From contig CM039462.1 of the NCBI GenBank assembly GCA_022414725.1, positions 100,962,481 to 101,026,480 on the forward strand: DNA of 64,000 bases, given 5' to 3'. How positions within the stretch are numbered: position 1 is the first letter of the stretch; every line of letters begins with the position of its first letter. The notes below the pieces were generated by a model. It did not search any database. It saw only the letters and a program-made list of their open reading frames with translations, and had not been told where the DNA came from. Below, in pieces: positions 55,332 to 64,000 of this stretch. Source of the DNA: Microglena sp. YARC. Lineage: Eukaryota; Chlorophyta; Chlorophyceae; Chlamydomonadales; Chlamydomonadaceae. The position numbers and the translations under genes were made by a program.

Positions 55332-56475
55332 TCAAGTGTCATCAACTGGGTATGGGATCTGGTAGAACCCATCTCGCTTAAGTCTAGTTGTGATGGCCTG
55401 GTGCAGGTCATCCCACAGGTCAGCTGTAGGGTCAGAGTGGAAGACAGGAGGGCAGAAGTTGAGTATGAAACAGTCTTGCTGATTCCAGGGCATGATGGCA
55501 TCATCAACGTAGATCAGGATAGGGCTGGGCTCTCCATCTGTCCTGGTCTGATGGGATTGCATGAGGAGTCCTGGCTGTCTGTGAGCTGCATTGCAGTAGG
55601 CACTGACCATGGCTGCCTGCAGGCAAATGGTCCACTTCAATCTATCCTTCATGCTGGCTGAGCAGGTGTCATACTTATATATGAGAGTGGCTAGCAGCTT
55701 GGAGTGCAGGTGGATAGGGCTAATAACTGGTTCAGGATTGTTGGGCATATCCTGTTCTCTCCAGACTTGGTGTGGAAGGGACCTCAGGTACTTGTACCTT
55801 GCATAGAAGTCGCGGATCAGGGTGTATAAGGGGACCCTGAGCATGTTGACTATGCAGGGTGGGGTGGGCAAGAGCATCATGTGATCTAGTATGTCCATCA
55901 GTTCTCCTAGGGGATAGTACCCCTCCCTGTGGTCCTCAAGGGTGTAACTGATGGCAGACATATGGGCATTGTTTTGTATGTCAGCTTGGGAACCTGGTTC
56001 TGAGGTGGGAGGTGTGCTACCTGGTGAGAAGTCTGTGATACCAGTGGGGGTCATGGTTTGGAGGAGCATGTCCTCTTGGAACAGGGAAAGGATGGTAGTT
56101 GTCGACTCTGCAGGTTTATCTTCTGCTGGCTCTACTAGGGGCTCTGCTGGTGGTATAACTGGTGGCTGTGCTGGTAGCTCTACTGGATGCTGGATCAACT
56201 TCTGGCTGGCTACAGATGGGTATCTCTTCTTATAGACCTCCAGCATTGATGCTTTCATGTTGGCCAGCTGTTGGTCAACATCTATGGCATCATCATCCTT
56301 GCTACAACTAGGGGCACTATCTGGCAGGACTTCTACATATCCTGCTTCTCTGTGACAGTCTGACCAGTACAGGCAGTTTGGGGAAGGCTCACCATTTGAT
56401 TTCTGCTGGTACTGGACAGTGGCAGGGGCTTTATGGGATGCTGGAGGTGCTAGTACAGGAGGACCTGTCAGGTTG
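55332..56475 (-). CDS. Second ORF of the Gag-only element, unrecognised
   Basis: The frame overlaps the end of gag in a different register (LLKPNLTGPPVL) and runs to 55332; the first Met is at 56258, but the open frame reaches back into gag, so a ribosomal frameshift from gag is possible. Visible features: PNCLYWSDCHREAGY (Cys/His pair) near 56350-56400, Pro/Glu-rich spacer, then a compact domain with HREGYYPLGELMDILDHM, LPHQVWREQDMP and ADLWDDLHQAI. IYVDDAI occurs near 55510, but the surrounding sequence lacks other reverse transcriptase motifs. I give no function. Confidence 0.7.
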
Positions 56476-57802
56476 GGCTTGAGAAGGGTGTCATGGGTGG
56501 CTTATGGGCCAAGTTGGTGTCTGGTGAGGGGCACTGTCTGGAGCTGTGTCCATAACCATCACAGTTCCAGCAAGTCATAGTCATACCTGGCCTGTTTCTC
56601 TTATCTCCCTTCCTGGTACGGCTGGGAGAAGCAGGGGCAGGGCTTGTGGAGGGAGGTACAGCAGGATCAGCAGAGGTGGAGGGAGGTGAGGAGATAGGAG
56701 CTGGGGGAGAGGGAGGAGGAGGAGGAGCACCTGGAAGTGGTGATGGGGGAGGAGGAGGTGGAGATGATGATGAAGGAGGAGGGGGAAGAGATGCCAGTTC
56801 ATGGAGGCGGTCTGTAGAGTCCTTGAACCGTTGAGTCCACTTAGCTCTTCTTTCAATGAGGGCGTCCCGCTCTTTGAGCATGTCTTCCTTCCACTCGGGA
56901 TACCATCCAGGCAGATGAGCATCTGGATGGACAGGTGGCACTGGAGGCACAGATGCTTGGTCTGGAGGGGCAGATGCTGGGTCCTCAGGTTGGTCAGATG
57001 ATCCAGCAGGGTCATCTTCTCCAATCCAGAATTCCTGTCCCGCTGATGATGGGGCACCAGTCGCAGTCGGCTGGTTTATAGGAGGGGGCCTGGAGGGGCC
57101 TGGAGGAGGTTGAGGTTGCTGTTTGTAGCGACCCTCTGCGATGTCCTTGAACCAGTTAGGGTCCTTCTCCAGGATCTTCTGCGCGCTCGCGCGGAGACTG
57201 GCCTTGAGTTTGGCGTCGTCCAAGGGGCAGAGGACAAGAGGATCATAGGGATTCTGAGGCATCTTCGGTGGTGGAGGAGGAGCATCCACGAATGGCGGTG
57301 TGGGTGGCGCATTCCGGTCAGAGGGGGACCTGGATGCTCGACGGAAAGGAAGGGCTGCATTGCGATGGATGGAGTGGCGAGAGAAGTTTAGAGATTTGAT
57401 GGTTGTGGGAGGTGGAGTTTGGATAAGAGGATCTAACATGAAACCTGATCCATACTCATTTCTCAGGTAGCGCAAACCAGACGCTGCATTGTTAGTGCGT
57501 TCGCGCAGAACAGCAGCGATAGGTGGGTGGACTGAGTCACAAATGTGGTTCATAGCAATAAAGTTGCTGATGGCAGTGATATCACTGCTGGGCGAGGTGA
57601 TGTAGTGCATGCCGTCTTTTGGTTCTGAGAACGAAATGAAGTCTCTGTCACCATGAAGCACTGAGTGCCTGCAGAAGTTGTCCAGCATGGGGCTGGTCAT
57701 GTCCTTGTACCAGGTAGTAAAGGTGTCAAGTGTTCCCTTACCGTCGAACTTGGGGTATTGCCGCGCATCCATGGCGAAGGTCAGGGGAAGGGCAAAGCTC
57801 AA
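56468..57802 (-). CDS. Gag polyprotein with CCHC zinc knuckle
   Basis: The frame starts MSFALPLTFAMDARQYPKFD; the Met at 57772 (MDARQYPKF) is an equally good start. An N-terminal capsid-like region (FTTWYKDMTSPMLDNFC, HICDSVHPPI) is followed by Pro-rich spacers, a coiled charged segment and a zinc knuckle CWNCDGYGHSSRQC near 56530-56575 (CX2CX4HX4C). Gag packages element RNA into virus-like particles; the knuckle binds RNA. 444 residues is long for Copia gag, partly from Pro/Ser low-complexity expansion. It is intact, in contrast to the lost pol. Confidence 0.9.
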   Translation of the reverse strand: MSFALPLTFAMDARQYPKFDGKGTLDTFTTWYKDMTSPMLDNFCRHSVLHGDRDFISFSEPKDGMHYITSPSSDITAISNFIAMNHICDSVHPPIAAVLRERTNNAASGLRYLRNEYGSGFMLDPLIQTPPPTTIKSLNFSRHSIHRNAALPFRRASRSPSDRNAPPTPPFVDAPPPPPKMPQNPYDPLVLCPLDDAKLKASLRASAQKILEKDPNWFKDIAEGRYKQQPQPPPGPSRPPPINQPTATGAPSSAGQEFWIGEDDPAGSSDQPEDPASAPPDQASVPPVPPVHPDAHLPGWYPEWKEDMLKERDALIERRAKWTQRFKDSTDRLHELASLPPPPSSSSPPPPPPSPLPGAPPPPPSPPAPISSPPSTSADPAVPPSTSPAPASPSRTRKGDKRNRPGMTMTCWNCDGYGHSSRQCPSPDTNLAHKPPMTPFSSPT

Positions 57803-58069
57803 GTAGGTGGGAAAGGTGGGATTAGGGAGTAGGAGATCTGAGTACGATAAAGAAACTCGAGATCTGGGAATGGGGAATTGGGAAAGAGGGATTGGGTACG
57901 AGGAGGGTTTGGGGAAGGAAAGGTTGGGGTGAAGTCCAACTGGGGAGAGGTCTGGAGGGTTTGATAGGTCAGGTGGTGGTTGAGAGACGGCTGAGGCTGC
58001 GTAAGCAGCGGGACGTGGGAGATAGGGAAGGGGGTGGTGGGGGCGCAGTGGAGGTAGAGATTGTTGTCA

Positions 58070-58100
<31 letters not shown>

Positions 58101-58307
58101 CTGGAGGACAGCTTGATGCTCAATGGAGCAGGATCACCGGGTAGGCTGATATACCGCACAAGAGTTGTGTCCCAAGGGGGAGATTCTTGTCGGGTGGAGC
58201 TTTCTTCACTCCTTTCAATTGATGCACTCCGCGCGACAACAATCAAAATGACCTTCAGCTCGGAATAGCGTCGAGCAAGGACAATCTAAAGCGAAGGGAC
58301 CGTAACC
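57803..58307 (-). promoter_or_regulatory. Leader of the Gag-only element
   Basis: Between the 5' LTR and gag: candidate primer-binding site at 58293-58307, then about 490 bp with a 31-base homopolymer (58070-58100, C on the element strand). Confidence 0.6.
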
Positions 58308-58552
58308 TGTGAATTCCGGAGTTTGTGCTAAGCACAGAGACGAGGGGAAGACGGTAAGGATAAGATCTTTACAGTTAGATAAGCATTCGATCAATGCGCT
58401 GGGAGAAAGTACTGAGATGCCGCGGTACCTCATGGTACCGGCATCAGTGTCCGTGCCATAGCTGGCAGCGGCACAGCAGTACAGTGCAGCAGGGAGGAGT
58501 CCTATGCACTCTAAGTCACTCTAGGTGAGCCGGTGAAACCCGGTGAATAACA
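58308..58552 (-). repeat. 5' LTR of the Gag-only element
   Basis: 245 bp; same ends as the 3' LTR and followed on the plus strand by target copy CCTTC. Confidence 0.93.
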
Positions 58553-58557
58553 CCTTC

Positions 58558-59964
58558 AGCCTCGTCCGTTTCTTCCCAGGGAATGCCAGACTGGTATTCC
58601 CTGTCAAAACATCTTTCCCGTTTTCTGTGGGATTGTCAATTGATGATAATTGTTGGCCTCGTGGAACTGTTTCACATAATTTATCAGGAATTAACTTATG
58701 ATGACTTGAATGTGTACTTTGTTGCGTGGCTCCAGCCAGCTGTGTGGCTGCCCGCTGTCATTCACAGGAACAGGAACCATTCAAAGCAAACCAGATTATA
58801 ACACTGCGAGGAATTAAACTGCTGGTGACCAGCTTCGTTGTACCGGGAAATGGGTTCCGACGAGAAGGAGTTAAGTCGGTTAAGTTTTATGACAGGATCT
58901 ATCTGCTTCCAGACAGCTTGCTGTCATCGGGCAGAGTACACACCAGCCCCGGTTTGTTCTGGTGGACTCTAAAGTATGCACCATGAATTCATGAGAGAGA
59001 CTCAACCGGATTCAACATCTGCGTCTGTCATGGAACACGCGGCGTGTTGAGCAACCCTCGTACGCGCGGTCAACTGCAGGTGAGGGGTTCATTGGCTAGC
59101 ATAGACCGAACTCCAGTAAGGTACGGCAGTACGGCAGTACACTTCCCTCCCCCCGCCCAAAACGCCTATGCACCACAGATCCAGTGATGCCCAGACATCT
59201 TATACGACCCTCGCAGAGCAGCGTTTATCCCATTTGATGGTGTGGTGCACAAAACAAAATTTTGCGTCATAGAAAGGTAGAAGCTGGACAGCGCGATTCA
59301 GATGCCCGCTCCCTGCTGGTGCCCCACGGCCCACGTGCCGTCACCCCGCGTGCCGGTTACAGGACACAAACCAACCCGAACCAACCTGACAGGAAGGCAG
59401 ATGAAAGGTTCTAGAAGCTTTTCCGACACATGATTGCATGCCTTTTTTCCCGTGTCGTCAACAATAGGACAGCAACATTTCCCCTTTCCCTCCCTTCAAT
59501 GCGTTTTTATATTTCTCTGCTCGCATTAGTCTTTGTCTGGCTGTCCAGTGCGTGCCTGCGCAACGCTCGAGGCGCAGGCCTGGATGTTGTGAATCATCTG
59601 CATAGGTGCGTGCTCCTCTGCGCCTCGTGCTATCATGTTCAATGCAAATCTAGCCACTTTGGGCTGTAGACGACTTCAATGAGAGGATAGACTGCGAAGC
59701 AAAATATTTGCCCGTCGCGTGTCCAAGCCCCAGTCAGTTGCAGGGTTCCACAGGTGACGCCACCCTTATCATAACGAGGCGCTTCGCCCAGCAAAACATG
59801 CAGTTGTATTGTTTTAAGCGTAGTGTAATAACTCCCTCTGTAATGATTCACTAAATCAAACAGATCCTTGACCGCATGCATGGCAAGGCTCCGGCATGGA
59901 ACTGCCCGAGATGTCCCCCTCCGACTTGGACCCACCCTTGAATAACTACCTGCCTCCTTCGCAG
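58558..59964. other. Intergenic, no gene recognised
   Basis: Holds a copy of the GCATGGCTCCAGCCAG-type dispersed repeat (58708-58750). The part near 59880-59964 ends in a pyrimidine-rich acceptor CTTCGCAG, so an upstream exon of the next gene may lie here. Confidence 0.5.
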
Positions 59965-60232
59965 CCTATGGGGGCGAATTGCAAACGAGGCCGCGGAGAC
60001 CTCCCTCGCTGCTATCAAAGCCAGCCTCCCGCCGGGAGTCCCTCGGACTCTGCAAGACGTGGACCTCGAAACGTTTCAAGTCTACCTGGGGCGCCAGCAC
60101 CGTTTCACCCTGGAGGTGGACGGCCAACCGTATGATATCGCCTTAGGTTCAGAGACTGTCATGGAGATGGATGTCGCTCTCCATCCCAATGCAGCAAGGG
60201 GCAGGGGGCAGGGGGCCTTGCCCGTGGGACAG
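59965..60232 (+). CDS. Unrecognised gene, exon a
   Basis: Acceptor CTTCGCAG at 59964 and donor GGACAG|GTAGGA at 60233. In the chosen frame it reads LWGRIANEAAETSLAAIKAS, LPPGVPRTLQDVDLETFQVY and LEVDGQPYDIALGSE with no stop. The composition (mixed charged and hydrophobic, VDG-x-PYDI turn) looks like a folded protein. I do not recognise the family. Joining to the later exons is inferred from strand and distance only. Confidence 0.6.
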
Positions 60233-61500
60233 GTAGGATGGCATACTGCCCCAGGTCCTTCTGTCTGGAGGATGTGCCAAGCTCCATGCTTACACTAGGA
60301 ATGCTCAAGGATACTGTAGGATATACGATTCATAAACCCAATCAACATTTAATGCGGGTGTCATGTCCCAAATCTACGTTTCATGAGCCCAAACCAACAT
60401 TTCATGCGGGTTTCATGTCTAATATCTAGGTTCAGTGGGCCGAAACAACTATGCATGTGAGTTTCATATGCAAAGTCTATGTATCACGAGCTACATCTGC
60501 ATTTCATGCGGGTTTCATGTCCAAAATCTATTTATCTTGAGCCAAAATCTATGTTTCCAGCGTAATGGCCCCTCTAAACTCTGAGGTTGAGACATGAAAA
60601 TATTTGAATGCTCCTGCGTTTTCAGAGTTTTTATTTTCAGCTAAAAGTAGCAGCTTCTAGGCAGCTCCCCTGACTGGCTAGTCAACCAAAGCTAATGCAA
60701 CCTAGTGTGTCTGGAAGCTGACAGTTTCCGCTGTCCAGAACTGTCAAAATCTTGGGGGTTAGCCTAGCGGCTGGCTCAGGAGCGGCTGCCTAGGAGCTGC
60801 CGCTTGTAGCTGAAAATAAAACTATGCTGTGTATCTACCAGATTGAGCAAGTCCCTTAAGCCAATGTTGCCCCCCCCTGGACTGTAACATACATTTCCGA
60901 ACCAGTGACATGTACTTTCAAACCAGTGACATCTTTTCAAACCAGTGACACATACATTCAAACCAGTGACATACATTTTCAAACCAGTGACATATATTTT
61001 CAAACCAGTGGCATATATTTTCAAGCCAGTGACTCCACCCAGTGACCAAACACACATGTAACTTAACACATTCAGCATTACGCATTGAACATACAAACAT
61101 GTAACATTTAACATACATGCATGCAGCATGCATGTTCTGAATGTTGATTAACATTAATTTTCCCCAGTGCAAGCGAACATGAAGGTTCCTTCAACCTCAC
61201 ACCCCGTGGCTATGTGCCACCCCGTAGCATCACCCACCAGAGCTTTTTTTCTGGCTACCAGTAGCAATCGCTACCTGGGGCCCTGTTTTAGCCAAACCTT
61301 TTGCTACCCTGAGACTCAACCCAAATCTCTTCCCAGCACCGAAATCGCTACTGGGAGCCCAACCTTGAAATGACTCCAATTCCCTGATATCTACCAGAAG
61401 ACCCCCTGTCCGAAACAGGTAAAATGCTTTGTCACCCACCCAACCTACCGCAACAATGTTCACCTCAACCCAACCCGTAACAATGTTCAATTTCATATTT
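60233..61500. other. Intronic or intergenic repeats
   Basis: Contains TTTCATGCGGGTTTCATGTC repeats (60350-60530), a MITE (60629-60821), AAACCAGTGACAT repeats (60897-61030) and an inverted copy (61230-61400) of the repeat at 28900-29095. Confidence 0.6.
60629..60821. mobile_element. MITE, AGCTTCTAGGCAGCT family
   Basis: TTATTTTCAGCT..AGCAGCTTCTAGGCAGCTCC with inverted GGCTGCCTAGGAGCTGCCGC..TAGCTGAAAATAAAA. Related to 28220-28410. Confidence 0.8.
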
Positions 61501-61735
61501 TGTCCTGAATTCTGTCCTTAATTCTGTCCTGTATCGTCCGGAATCTGTCCTGCATTTTGTCCTGCATTTGTCCTAAACTGTTTCCTGGATTCTGTCCTGT
61601 ATCGTCCGGAATTTGTCCTGCATTTTGTCCTGCATTTGTCCTGTGTTTTCCTGAATTCTATCCTGTAATGTCCTGAATTTGTACTGCATTTTGTCCCATA
61701 TTTTGTCCTGAACTTTGTCCTGCACCAATACCTGC
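61500..61735. repeat. TGTCCTGAATT/TGTCCTGCAT minisatellite
   Basis: Degenerate 11-12-bp units of TTGTCCTGCATT; the same units occur between the duplicated exons at 61838-61890. Confidence 0.85.
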
Positions 61736-61737
61736 AG

Positions 61738-61837
61738 GCCCCTGCCGCTGACATGGCCAAGGCTAGTCAACTGGTGCCCCAGAACTGGTGGAAGATGCGC
61801 AAGAATAGGCTGTCCCTGCCCGCTGTGACTCTATCAG
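61738..61837 (+). CDS. Unrecognised gene, exon b (first of two tandem copies)
   Basis: After acceptor ACCTGCAG: APAADMAKASQLVPQNWWKM, then RKNRLSLPAVTLS with a potential donor TCAG|GTCCTG. The same acceptor and exon start recur exactly 168 bp (56 codons) later. The frame is open from this copy through the spacer into the next, so it can be read either as an alternative exon or as one in-frame extension. Confidence 0.65.
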
Positions 61838-61905
61838 GTCCTGAATTCGTCCTGCATTTTGCCCTGTATGTTGTCCTGAATTTTGTCCTGCACCAATACC
61901 TGCAG

Positions 61906-62147
61906 GCCCCTGCCGCTGACATGGCCAAGGCTAGTCAACTGGTGCCCCAGGACTGGTGGAAGATGCGCGAGAATAGGCTATCGCTACCCGCTGTGACTCT
62001 ATCCGGTCCCATGGAACTTGTGCTCAGTGAGCCCTCCTCCGTGTCCATGTACACCCCCCTAGCGGCGGATGTAGGTCTGGTTCGAAGGTTGCTCTTGGGG
62101 ACAGGCGTCACTGTGCAGTTGTCGGGCACCAAGGGCATTACGCTAAG
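61906..62147 (+). CDS. Unrecognised gene, exon b (second, complete copy)
   Basis: Starts APAADMAKASQLVPQDWWKM and continues GPMELVLSEPSSVSMYTPLA, DVGLVRRLLLGTG and VTVQLSGTKGITL, ending in phase 2 at CTAAG|GTGTGT. Exon c at 63284 supplies the matching phase (ITLRRPVDLP). It looks like a beta-rich folded domain; no family recognised. Confidence 0.75.
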
Positions 62148-62229
62148 GTGTGTTTCTATTTTTTGCTTCTTATAGCAGCTTCCAGCCAGCTCCATTGGCC
62201 AGCCACTGCATCAATCCCATAGCTTTCAT

Positions 62230-62600
62230 TGGTTTTTCACTCTGTTTCCTTTCCCTGTGTTTCCCTACATTTCCTTTCCCTGCTGGGTCAGGCTGAGGAT
62301 GTCTCCTTTCCCTGTGTCCCTGGGTCCCTGGCTCTCCACCCCTGCATCCCTGGTTGAGGGTGAGAGTGTTTCCTTTCCCTGCGTTTCCCTGTGTTTCCCT
62401 GCTGGATCAGGCTGAGGATGTCTCCTTTCCCTGCGTCCCTGGTTGAGGGTGAGGGTGTTTCCTTTCCCTGCGTTTCCCTGTGTTTCCCTGCTGGATCAGG
62501 GTGAGGATGTCTCCTTTCCCTGCGTCCCTGGTTGAGGGTGAGGGTGTTTCCTTTCCCTGTGTTTTCCTGCGTTTCTTTTCCCTGCTGGGTGAGCGTGAGG
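62230..62600. repeat. About 92-100-bp minisatellite
   Basis: Three to four units with TTTCCCTGCTGGATCAGG, TGAGGATGTCTCC and CCTGGTTGAGGGTGAGGGTG. Confidence 0.9.
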
Positions 62601-62990
62601 GTGTAGGTGTGGTGCGCGGGTGAGGGTGTGGTGGATGTGGGAAGAGTGGGCAAGTGTGAGGGTTTCGTTGGTATGAGTGTGTGCTTGTGTGTGCGTGGGT
62701 GTGGATGTGTGAGAGTGAGCACTCCACCATTTCCGTGTATGAGGGTGTGTGTGTGTTGGGTCTGGGAAGGGTAGGCAAGTGTGCGGGGTTCTGTTCTTGT
62801 GATTGTGATTGTGTGTGTGTGTGATTGTGTGTGTGTGTGTGTGAGAGAGTGAACACTCCAAGGTTTCCATGCATGAGGGTGTGGGTGTGCTGGGTCTGGG
62901 AAGGGTTAGCAAGTGTGCAGAGTTATGTTTTTGTGATTGTGTGTGTGTGTGTGTGTGTGCGTCTGATCCCGGGGTGGCTGTCTTCTGTTT
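62600..62990. repeat. GT-rich repeats
   Basis: Two to three units of about 150 bp with GGTCTGGGAAGGGT(T)AG, CAAGTGTG and GTGTGTGT runs, plus GAGTGA(A/G)CACTCCA. Confidence 0.85.
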
Positions 62991-63071
62991 TCTGTACTAT
63001 TTTTTTTGTGCGACGCATAGCCATTCAGTTGCTGCATGGTGACACATGGGTCTGGCTTAACTAGTCAGAAA

Positions 63072-63126
63072 TGCCCCCCGAACCCCCCAGGCTCCGCGCT
63101 TTGCGCTCTGCAGGGTTCGGGGGGCA
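63072..63126. repeat. Stem-loop with 19-bp arms
   Basis: TGCCCCCCGAACCCCCCAG pairs with CTGCAGGGTTCGGGGGGCA at 17 of 19 positions around a 17-base loop. Confidence 0.85.
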
Positions 63127-63283
63127 GCGCGTCGCACCGGGGTCCCACCTGGGCGCTAAATTTGCGACGCGACGCAAAAACAAACTGAAAGCTGGAAGTA
63201 AAAAAGTGCCTTGTACATCTTCACCTCGTGCTATACAAATACAATTCAACATAATTGCTGATGAACTGTCTTTTCAAGTGCAG

Positions 63284-63584
63284 GCGCCCAGTGGACTTAC
63301 CCCACCTACCTGGCAGCTACCTTGCTGAAGTCTACGCACATGCTAGGCTTGGGGAGGCTGAGGAAGGCTACCACTTTGCCCCTGGCATGTTGTCAATGTC
63401 CCAACGATTGCATGCGGAGGCTGTGAACGCCTCAGAGGCTAAGCGGACCCCCGTGCTATCGTTTGAGCTTGAGGCTGCTGGTCAGGGGTCGCTGCAGGTG
63501 TCCAGTGTCCTGCCCAGCGGCCAATCTCAAAGGCTCAAAGTGAAGCGACTGAAGGATGGAAGTGTCGAGCTCAACCTTCGACAG
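63284..63584 (+). CDS. Unrecognised gene, exon c
   Basis: Acceptor CAAGTGCAG; reads RPVDLPHLPGSYLAEVYAHA, EEGYHFAPGMLSMSQ, LSFELEAAGQGSLQVSSVLP and ends KRLKDGSVELNLRQ at donor ACAG|GTTGGT. Without splicing it would stop at 63597-63599 after VGRH, so this may instead be the last exon. The end of the exon recurs at 63843. Family not recognised. Confidence 0.75.
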
Positions 63585-63842
63585 GTTGGTCGACATTGAA
63601 ATTGAAATTGAAATTGTTACATCCGTGTAGAACTGTTACTCACATGACGTGAAGTTAAGGACACCATAGCGTAAGCCGGAGCTAGCTATAGTCACCGTTA
63701 GTTGGTCGACAAGTTATTATATATGATTCCATTATTTTTATATATCATTGAGAATATAGCACTATAATAATTATTATATATTATTATATTCATTCATGTT
63801 GGGATGCGTGTCACTATCCGGGGGATGCTAGTTAGAAGGGAC

Positions 63843-63917
63843 TTGCCCAACGGCCAATCCCCAAAGCTGATGTTTAAGCGACTTGAGGATGGAAGTGTAG
63901 AGCTCAGCCTTCGACAG
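63843..63917 (+). CDS. Duplicated end of exon c
   Basis: Reads LPNGQSPKLMFKRLEDGSVE followed by LSLRQ, a diverged copy of 63510-63584. The donor position reads ACAGATAGGT, so the original GT is lost or shifted by two bases. Confidence 0.65.
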
Positions 63918-64000
63918 ATAGGTTGCTTCCTTTGCATATGTAGAGATGTGTGTAAATGTCAGTTTATTTTTGTATTGTCTTTTTTTTTTTTTTTACTCTT
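63918..64000. other. Window end, no gene seen
   Basis: T-rich sequence ending in a run of 18 or more T; a possible continuation of the intron or the 3' untranslated region. Confidence 0.4.

Larger units (their letters stand above)
54722..58552 (-). mobile_element. Gag-only LTR retrotransposon (TR-GAG type)
   Basis: LTRs at 54722-54943 and 58308-58552 begin TG and end CA on the element strand; the target duplication CCTTC lies at 54717-54721 and 58553-58557. On the minus strand follow a candidate primer site (58293-58307, GGTTACGGTCCCTTC), a leader of about 490 bp, gag with a zinc knuckle, a second frame without recognised domain, and a purine tract TTGGGGGGGA just before the 3' LTR. No protease, integrase or reverse transcriptase is recognised, so replication must depend on another element. 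LTRs differ by about eight substitutions and two indels. The insertion is 27 bp past the atpG poly(A) signal. Confidence 0.93.
62148..63283. other. Intron with tandem repeats and a hairpin
   Basis: Repeats at 62230-62600 and 62600-62990, and a hairpin at 63072-63126. CAGCTTCCAGCCAGCTCCAT at 62178 matches the repeat at 29150-29300. Confidence 0.7.

Noticed and set aside
55490..55530. YVDD motif as reverse transcriptase in the Gag-only element
   Set aside because: None of the surrounding Copia reverse transcriptase motifs is present; the context is unrelated.
62288..62912. Three long minus-strand frames rich in His, Thr and Pro
   Set aside because: They are shadows of the intronic minisatellite and GT-rich repeats.

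Overview
This window is nuclear DNA from a green alga (chlorophyte-type); I cannot name the genus. The main evidence is a five-exon gene at 51.2-54.5 kb encoding the nuclear-encoded chloroplast ATP synthase CF0 subunit b' (atpG). It has a TGTAA polyadenylation signal, which is characteristic of green algae. Other eukaryotic signs are spliced genes, Copia and LINE retrotransposons, MITEs, minisatellites and many G or C homopolymers of 16-39 bases. No rRNA, tRNA, operon or CRISPR array was recognised.

Layout. 1-10.9 kb is a non-LTR retrotransposon (LINE) on the minus strand, with reverse transcriptase, APE-type endonuclease and repeated cysteine-protease-like modules. A 4.2-kb Copia-type LTR element (3746-7985, target duplication AGGCC, LTRs differing at 2 of 298 positions) is inserted inside it. 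10.9-14.1 kb is a decayed Copia pol plus a related LTR. 14.1-27.4 kb is gene-poor: a 480-bp tetranucleotide array, a 52-bp perfect palindrome, a TIR element, a solo LTR (target duplication CATAC) and many minisatellites. 27.5-44.5 kb holds the exons of a WBP11-like splicing factor gene. 51.2-54.5 kb is atpG. 54.7-58.55 kb is a Gag-only LTR element (target duplication CCTTC) inserted 27 bp past the atpG poly(A) signal. 59.9-63.6 kb holds exons of a gene I do not recognise.

Two points matter most. First, in the WBP11-like gene and in the unrecognised gene, the ends of exons are tandemly reiterated together with their splice sites: an acceptor plus 36-nt exon start occurs 17 times, a donor-side exon end four times, and other exon ends twice. 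Second, about 5.7 kb on the left of the 1000-N gap (27601-33342) recurs on its right (34343-40010). Both copies have 17 repeat units and complementary single-base indel noise. This is most simply one locus represented twice by error-rich gap filling, so the true interval is probably about 6-7 kb shorter.

How the parts relate: WBP11 is a pre-mRNA splicing factor, atpG serves photosynthetic ATP synthesis, and the rest is mobile or repetitive DNA. The mobile elements are layered (LTR element inside LINE, MITEs inside introns) and some are recent.
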